Source: CAZGTQ01 sp964528575
GTDB lineage: Bacteria > Planctomycetota > UBA1135 > GCA-002686595
DNA length: 17,764 bases
NCBI GenBank assembly: GCA_964528575.1
Contig: CAZGTQ010000467.1
Location: 1-17,764 of the forward strand
Direction: 5' to 3'
Under the pieces are notes generated by a model. The model saw only the letters and a program-made list of their open reading frames with translations. It was not told where the DNA came from and ran no database searches. The translations under genes and the position numbers were made by a program. Positions 14,455 through 17,764 of the stretch are shown piece after piece; within the stretch, counting starts at the first letter, position 1, and each line of letters begins with the position of its first letter.

Positions 14455-16167
14455 GTGCCGCTGCGCCTCGGCTTCGTCGCCTGGCTCGTCGCCGGACTGG
14501 TCGCCGGCTTGGTCGCCGGACTGGTCGCCGGTTGCGGCGACGAGGATCGCGCTGCGTCCGAGGCGCCCGCCGGCGCGGCGCAGAGCGTCGAGGCGGAGCT
14601 GCTCGCCGACGATCGGGTCGCCGAGCTGATCTACGACTGCCCGCGCGACCAGCACTACGACCGCGACCTCGCCGACGTCGTGCCGATGCTCGTCGAGAAG
14701 CTCGAGCGCGGGCAGACCGACCCGCTGCACCGCGCGAAGGAGGAGCTCGCGGCCCTGGGCGAGCGGGCGCTGCCGGAGGTGCGCCGATTGTTCGACCGGG
14801 CCTACCCGAGCCCCATCGAGCTCGCGCCCGTGCTCCAGAACGCGCTCGAGGTCGCGGTGCAGAGCCGCGCGCCCGCAGCGCGCGACATGGTGCTGCGCGC
14901 GCTCGACCACCAGCGCGACACGGTGCGCAACCTCGCGGTGCGCGGCCTGGCGCGCGGGCTCGCGCGGCCCGAGGACTACGATGCGATCCACGCGCACCTC
15001 CCGTGGGAGAGCGTGCACATGCGCCCGCTGTTCGCGCAGGCGCTCGTGGCCGCCGACCCGGCGCGCGCGGCCGACGAATTCGTCGGCTGGTTCGAGAGCG
15101 GCGAGAACCCCGACCTGTGGGGCGGCGTGCAGCTCTCGATCCTCGAGGTCGACCCCGAGCCGATCGTCGCGCGCGTCCGCGACTTGTGGCCTGCGGCGGT
15201 GCTCGAAGTGAAGCACGTGCTCGCCGGCGTCGCCGCGCGCGCGGGCGACGCCGACGCGGAGCGCTTCCTGCTCGACGAGCTGGACGCGGCCGACCTCGAG
15301 CGGCGCACGCGCGCGCTGCAGGTCCTCGCGGCGATCGACCACGTCGGCGCGCTCGCCGACGTGTTGGCGAACGAGCCCGACCCGACGCTGCGCGCGATCG
15401 CCGCGGACGCGCTCGGGGAGCACCCCGACGACCCGCGCGCGCTCGACGCGCTGCGCGCGGGGCTCCAGGCGGACGTGCCCGAGGTGCGTGGCGCGAGCGT
15501 GATGCAGCTCGTCGAGCTGGGCGACGACGCCGGCATCGACGTCGCGCTCGTGGCGCTGGGCGGGCCGGTGCGCGAGCTCGACGCGGCGATGCAGGCGCTG
15601 CGCCCGTACCTCGCCGAGCGGCCCGAGCTCGCCCGGCGCGTGCTCGAGCGGCTCATGGCGCGCCACGAGGAGGAGGCGCACCTGCCGGCGAAGGAGCGGC
15701 TCGCCACGCTCGAGGCGATCGGCCAGGTGCCGTTGGCGCAGGCCGCGGACTTCATCGAGGCGCAGCTCGAGCAGACGATCGGGCCCGCGGAGAGCGCGGG
15801 CGCGGGCGAGGACGTGCGGTACGAGGGCCTGCGGCCGCATCGCTGGTTCGCGATGCAGCTCGCCAACGCCGGCGAGCCCGGCCGCGCGCGTCTGGTGGCG
15901 CGGCTCGTCGGCGAGAGCGACCCGATCCGGCGCCTCGACCTGATCTGGGCGTTCGCCAGCAACCGCAGCGAATCCGTGCGCGAAGCGCTGCTCGCCGTCG
16001 CCGAGGACGAGTCGACGCACGACCTGGAGCGGCTCTACATCGCCTCGCGCCTCGTGCGCGTCGGGCCGTCGTCGGAGGTCGCCGCTCGGCTCAAGCGCCT
16101 GTGCCTGCGCGTGCAGCACCCCGAGGCGCGCCGCGCGCTCCAGTGCCTCCTGTGGCAGTGGTATTGA
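14455..16167 (+). CDS. HEAT-repeat lipoprotein
   Basis: 570 aa from GTG 14455. The signal peptide is a lipoprotein type: LVAG repeated four times and then Cys27, with lipobox V-A-G-C. The mature part starts GCGDEDRAAS and is almost all alpha-helical. Helical pairs of HEAT type are clear at about 281-370 (RTRALQVLAAIDHVGALADVLANEPD; TLRAIAADALGEHPDD; EVRGASVMQLVELGDD) and weaker around 100-180 and near the C-terminus (ESVREALLAVAEDES; LYIASRLVRVG). HEAT lipoproteins act as protein-binding scaffolds; no catalytic site is seen. The start is uncertain: GTG 14455 lacks an SD, whereas CTG 14422, overlapping the tolC-like stop, has GGGGAG 8 bases upstream and would add 11 residues with four arginines. 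It is probably cotranscribed with the tolC-like gene. Confidence 0.75.
   Translation: MPLRLGFVAWLVAGLVAGLVAGLVAGCGDEDRAASEAPAGAAQSVEAELLADDRVAELIYDCPRDQHYDRDLADVVPMLVEKLERGQTDPLHRAKEELAALGERALPEVRRLFDRAYPSPIELAPVLQNALEVAVQSRAPAARDMVLRALDHQRDTVRNLAVRGLARGLARPEDYDAIHAHLPWESVHMRPLFAQALVAADPARAADEFVGWFESGENPDLWGGVQLSILEVDPEPIVARVRDLWPAAVLEVKHVLAGVAARAGDADAERFLLDELDAADLERRTRALQVLAAIDHVGALADVLANEPDPTLRAIAADALGEHPDDPRALDALRAGLQADVPEVRGASVMQLVELGDDAGIDVALVALGGPVRELDAAMQALRPYLAERPELARRVLERLMARHEEEAHLPAKERLATLEAIGQVPLAQAADFIEAQLEQTIGPAESAGAGEDVRYEGLRPHRWFAMQLANAGEPGRARLVARLVGESDPIRRLDLIWAFASNRSESVREALLAVAEDESTHDLERLYIASRLVRVGPSSEVAARLKRLCLRVQHPEARRALQCLLWQWY
14485..14532 (+). repeat. Four 12-base tandem repeats in a signal peptide (LVAG x4)
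   Basis: Four adjacent 12-base units, near CTGGTCGCCGGA with one or two changes each, encode LVAG four times, forming the whole hydrophobic core of the lipoprotein signal. The unit length is a multiple of three, so slippage would keep the frame and change only core length. Confidence 0.9.
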
Positions 16168-16212
16168 GCTTCCCACCGGCTCCGCCGACCTGCGGCGACG
16201 GCCCAGCGGAGG

Positions 16213-16719
16213 TCACGGATAGTCCGCGTCCTGCGGGAGCTCGCGCCAGCCGGCGTCGAGCCCGAAGGGGCCGCGCGGGGCGCGCGCGCCGCTGAACGCG
16301 GCCTCGGCGTTGTCGTGGTCGAGCAGCGCTCCGCCGGAGGTGCGCACGAACGAGCGGAAGCCCGTGCGGCCGTACTCGCACGGCCAGGCGCGCAGCGTCG
16401 ACTCGCCGCCGTCGGTGACGAGGTCGAAGTAGTAGCCGCGCGCGCGCAGGAAGAGCCCCCCGGCGATCGGCTCGAGGCTGCGGGTCGCGAGCGCCGGGGC
16501 GTCGAGCGGGAGCGCGCCGATGGCGGGGGCGCCGGGCGGCGCGGCCTCGACCACGTCGCCGAGCGCACGCAGCACCGCGAGCGCGTCGCGCTGGTTCTCC
16601 ATCATCGCCATGCGGCGCAGGAGCGGGAGCGAGACGAGCACGACGACGGACGCGACCGCCAGGATCGAGATGGTTCCCTGCGGCGTCAGGCCCAACTGTG
16701 TTGCGCGCTTCGTTGCCAC
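16213..16719 (-). CDS. Pilin-like / DUF2950-like single-pass protein
   Basis: 168 aa from GTG 16719. A short basic leader (K4, R5) ending QLG(10) is followed by LTPQGTISILAVASVVVLVSLPLL, one hydrophobic helix placed as in type IV pilins and pseudopilins, then RRMAMMENQRDAL. The glutamate at +5 of mature pilins is missing. The C-terminal half, with GYYFDLV, RAWPCEYGRTGFRSFV and DHDNAEAAFSG, resembles the P.EYG.SG..TF.V..xG pattern of DUF2950 and of small planctomycete pilin-like proteins. The function is unknown; surface appendage or secretion related is a guess. A longer start (GTG 16800) adds 27 Arg-rich residues with codons unlike the gene (AGG, AGA, CGA, ACT, TTG), so that stretch is probably untranslated. 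A GGAGG precedes GTG 16719, but only 3 bases away. It converges on the HEAT gene (45-base gap). Confidence 0.65.
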   Translation of the reverse strand: MATKRATQLGLTPQGTISILAVASVVVLVSLPLLRRMAMMENQRDALAVLRALGDVVEAAPPGAPAIGALPLDAPALATRSLEPIAGGLFLRARGYYFDLVTDGGESTLRAWPCEYGRTGFRSFVRTSGGALLDHDNAEAAFSGARAPRGPFGLDAGWRELPQDADYP

Positions 16720-16734
16720 GGTCCTCCGACGATC

Positions 16735-16785
16735 TCCTCTTCGGCGCGGTTTCGCTCGGCCAGTCCTCTTCAGCAAGTCCTCTTC
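16735..16785. repeat. Three copies of TCCTCTTC in the divergent spacer
   Basis: TCCTCTTC occurs at 16735-16742, 16764-16771 and 16778-16785; the last two are part of a longer AGTCCTCTTC repeat with 14-base spacing. Read on the minus strand they are GAAGAGGA boxes in the leader of the pilin-like gene. Possible operator or post-transcriptional site. Confidence 0.5.
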
Positions 16786-16789
16786 CGCG

Positions 16790-16817
16790 ATTGTGCGCAC
16801 GGCTTTGCTAAGTTCAA
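16790..16817 (-). promoter_or_regulatory. Candidate promoter of the pilin-like gene
   Basis: Read on the minus strand, TTGAAC (16817-16812) and CACAAT (16795-16790) are separated by 16 bases, each matching four of six positions of the sigma-70 consensus. The -35 overlaps the -10 box of the opposite gene, so the two promoters would compete. A transcript from here would have a leader of about 65 bases before GTG 16719. Confidence 0.35.
16809..16814 (+). promoter_or_regulatory. -10 box (TAAGTT) of the tRNA nucleotidyltransferase gene
   Basis: TAAGTT fits TANNNT and ends 8 bases before ATG 16823; there is no SD motif. The spacing equals that at the tolC-like gene and points to a leaderless or nearly leaderless transcript. 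No clear -35 was found. Confidence 0.45.
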
Positions 16818-16822
16818 GCGCG

Positions 16823-17764
16823 ATGCGCGCGCCTTCGATGGAGCGGATGCCCGCCGCGCTCTCGGAACCGGCGCGCGCGATCGCCCGTCGGCTCGCGCGC
16901 GCAGGTCACCGCGCGTGGGTCGTCGGCGGCGCGGTGCGCGACCTCGCCCTCGAGCTCGAGCCGCACGACGTCGACATGGCGAGCGCCGCGCGGCCCGAGG
17001 AGGTCGAGACGCTGTTCGAGCACGTCGTCGCGGTCGGCCGCGCGTTCGGCACGCTGATCGTGCGCTCGGCCGGCATCGACGTCCAGGTGACGACGTTCCG
17101 CTCCGAGCGCGGCTACAGCGACGGCCGCCGCCCCGACGAGGTCAGCTACGGCACGACCCTCGAGGAGGACGCGCAGCGCCGCGACTTCACGATGAACGCG
17201 CTGTTCCTCGATCCGCTGACCGACGAGCTGGCCGACCCGACGGGCGGCCTCGCGCACCTCGCGCGGCGCGAGCTGCACTGCGTCGGCGATCCGCGCGAGC
17301 GTTTCGCCGAGGACGGCCTGCGCCTCATGCGCATGGCCCGTTTCGCGGCGACGTACGACCTCGCCGTCGCGCCGGACGTGCTCGCCGCCGCCCGCGCCCA
17401 GGCGGCGATGCTCGCGCGGGTGAGCGCCGAGCGCGTCCGGGCGGAGCTCGAGGCGGCGTTCGGCCGCGCGGACATCGAGCGGATGCTCGCAGTGCTCGAC
17501 GGAGCGGGCCTCGTCGAGCACGCGCTCGGCCCGCGCGCGCCGCTCGCGCCGGCCGCTGTCCCGCTCGCCGAGGCGGAGCGGCGCCGCCGCGCGACGGTCG
17601 CCGCGCTCGGCCGCGGCGTCGATCCCGCGCTCGGCGTCGCAGCCCTCTTCGACCCGCTCGATCCGGCCGACTCGGCGCCGCGCGCCGCCGCCGAGGGCGC
17701 GCTGGCCGCGCTCAAGCCGTCGCGCGGGCTCGCGCGCGCGACGGCGGGCCTGTGGGACGGCCTC
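16823..17764 (+). CDS. CCA tRNA nucleotidyltransferase / poly(A) polymerase family, 3' end outside window
   Basis: 314 codons are present and the frame is open to the right edge. Class II nucleotidyltransferase that adds CCA (or A tails) to RNA 3' ends. Motifs: VVGGAVRDLAL (33-43), the metal-binding DVD (D49, D51), TTFRSERGYSDGRRP, EDAQRRDFTMNAL (RRDFTMNAL at 119-127), ADPTGG, and RFAEDGLRLMRMARF (160-174), which together are the polymerase head and neck; the following helices begin the body. Whether it is a CCA-adding, CC- or A-adding enzyme or poly(A) polymerase cannot be told from this fragment. ATG 16823 was chosen because of the -10 box 8 bases before; ATG 16838 and 16847 are alternatives. 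It is divergent from the pilin-like gene. Confidence 0.92.
   Translation, partial: MRAPSMERMPAALSEPARAIARRLARAGHRAWVVGGAVRDLALELEPHDVDMASAARPEEVETLFEHVVAVGRAFGTLIVRSAGIDVQVTTFRSERGYSDGRRPDEVSYGTTLEEDAQRRDFTMNALFLDPLTDELADPTGGLAHLARRELHCVGDPRERFAEDGLRLMRMARFAATYDLAVAPDVLAAARAQAAMLARVSAERVRAELEAAFGRADIERMLAVLDGAGLVEHALGPRAPLAPAAVPLAEAERRRRATVAALGRGVDPALGVAALFDPLDPADSAPRAAAEGALAALKPSRGLARATAGLWDGL

Noticed and set aside
14266..16176. Open frame of 636 codons on the minus strand
   Set aside because: Antisense to the HEAT lipoprotein, no recognisable motif, Arg/His/Leu-rich low complexity; a GC artefact.
16183..16197. 5-bp hairpin between the convergent genes as a terminator
   Set aside because: Short stem, no T-run on either strand; position is suggestive but not enough.
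16720..16800. N-terminal extension of the pilin-like protein from GTG 16800
   Set aside because: Codons AGG, AGA, CGA, ACT and TTG are unlike the rest of the gene, the sequence is repetitive and Arg-rich, and no SD precedes it.

Overview
The window is GC-rich coding DNA (well above 70% GC by eye, with alternating GCG/CGC codons). It looks like chromosomal DNA of a Planctomycetota-like bacterium. This is inferred from the tandem double-length UvrA, the ECF sigma factor followed by a membrane anti-sigma-like gene, and a pilin-like protein of a type I associate with planctomycetes; no rRNA or tRNA is present to prove it. Twelve protein genes were found, two of them cut by the window edges. There are no insertion sequences, CRISPR arrays or RNA genes, and no gap without a gene longer than about 100 bases.

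Left block (2-11034, + strand, probably one long operon): the last three quarters of a double UvrA; an XPB/Ssl2-type DNA helicase; a large protein whose C-terminal domain is the same family as the N-terminal domain of that helicase; a ThiE/TenI-family protein; a small membrane protein shaped like signal peptidase I but apparently lacking its catalytic lysine; a divergent ThiL; and TsaE. The uvrA/xpb and xpb/partner junctions can both be read as 4-base GTGA overlaps. This block therefore ties the bacterial excision-repair damage sensor to a eukaryote/archaea-type repair helicase and an associated protein, which is the most interesting system in the window.

Middle block (11089-12737, +): an ECF sigma factor and, overlapping by GTGA, a single-pass membrane protein with a histidine-rich N-terminus, probably its anti-sigma factor or a related regulator. 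Next block (12809-16167, +): a TolC-family outer-membrane efflux protein and a HEAT-repeat lipoprotein whose signal peptide is built from a perfect LVAG tandem repeat.

Right end: a pilin-like protein on the minus strand converges on the lipoprotein gene and diverges from a tRNA nucleotidyltransferase/poly(A) polymerase gene that runs out of the window. The 103-base divergent spacer holds overlapping promoter candidates and a thrice-repeated octamer.

Two translation-start styles stand out. Genes inside operons have Shine-Dalgarno motifs and overlapping starts. The genes that open a transcript (tolC-like and CCA/PAP gene, possibly also tsaE) lack a Shine-Dalgarno motif and instead have a TANNNT -10 box 8-9 bases before the ATG, the pattern expected for leaderless mRNAs.
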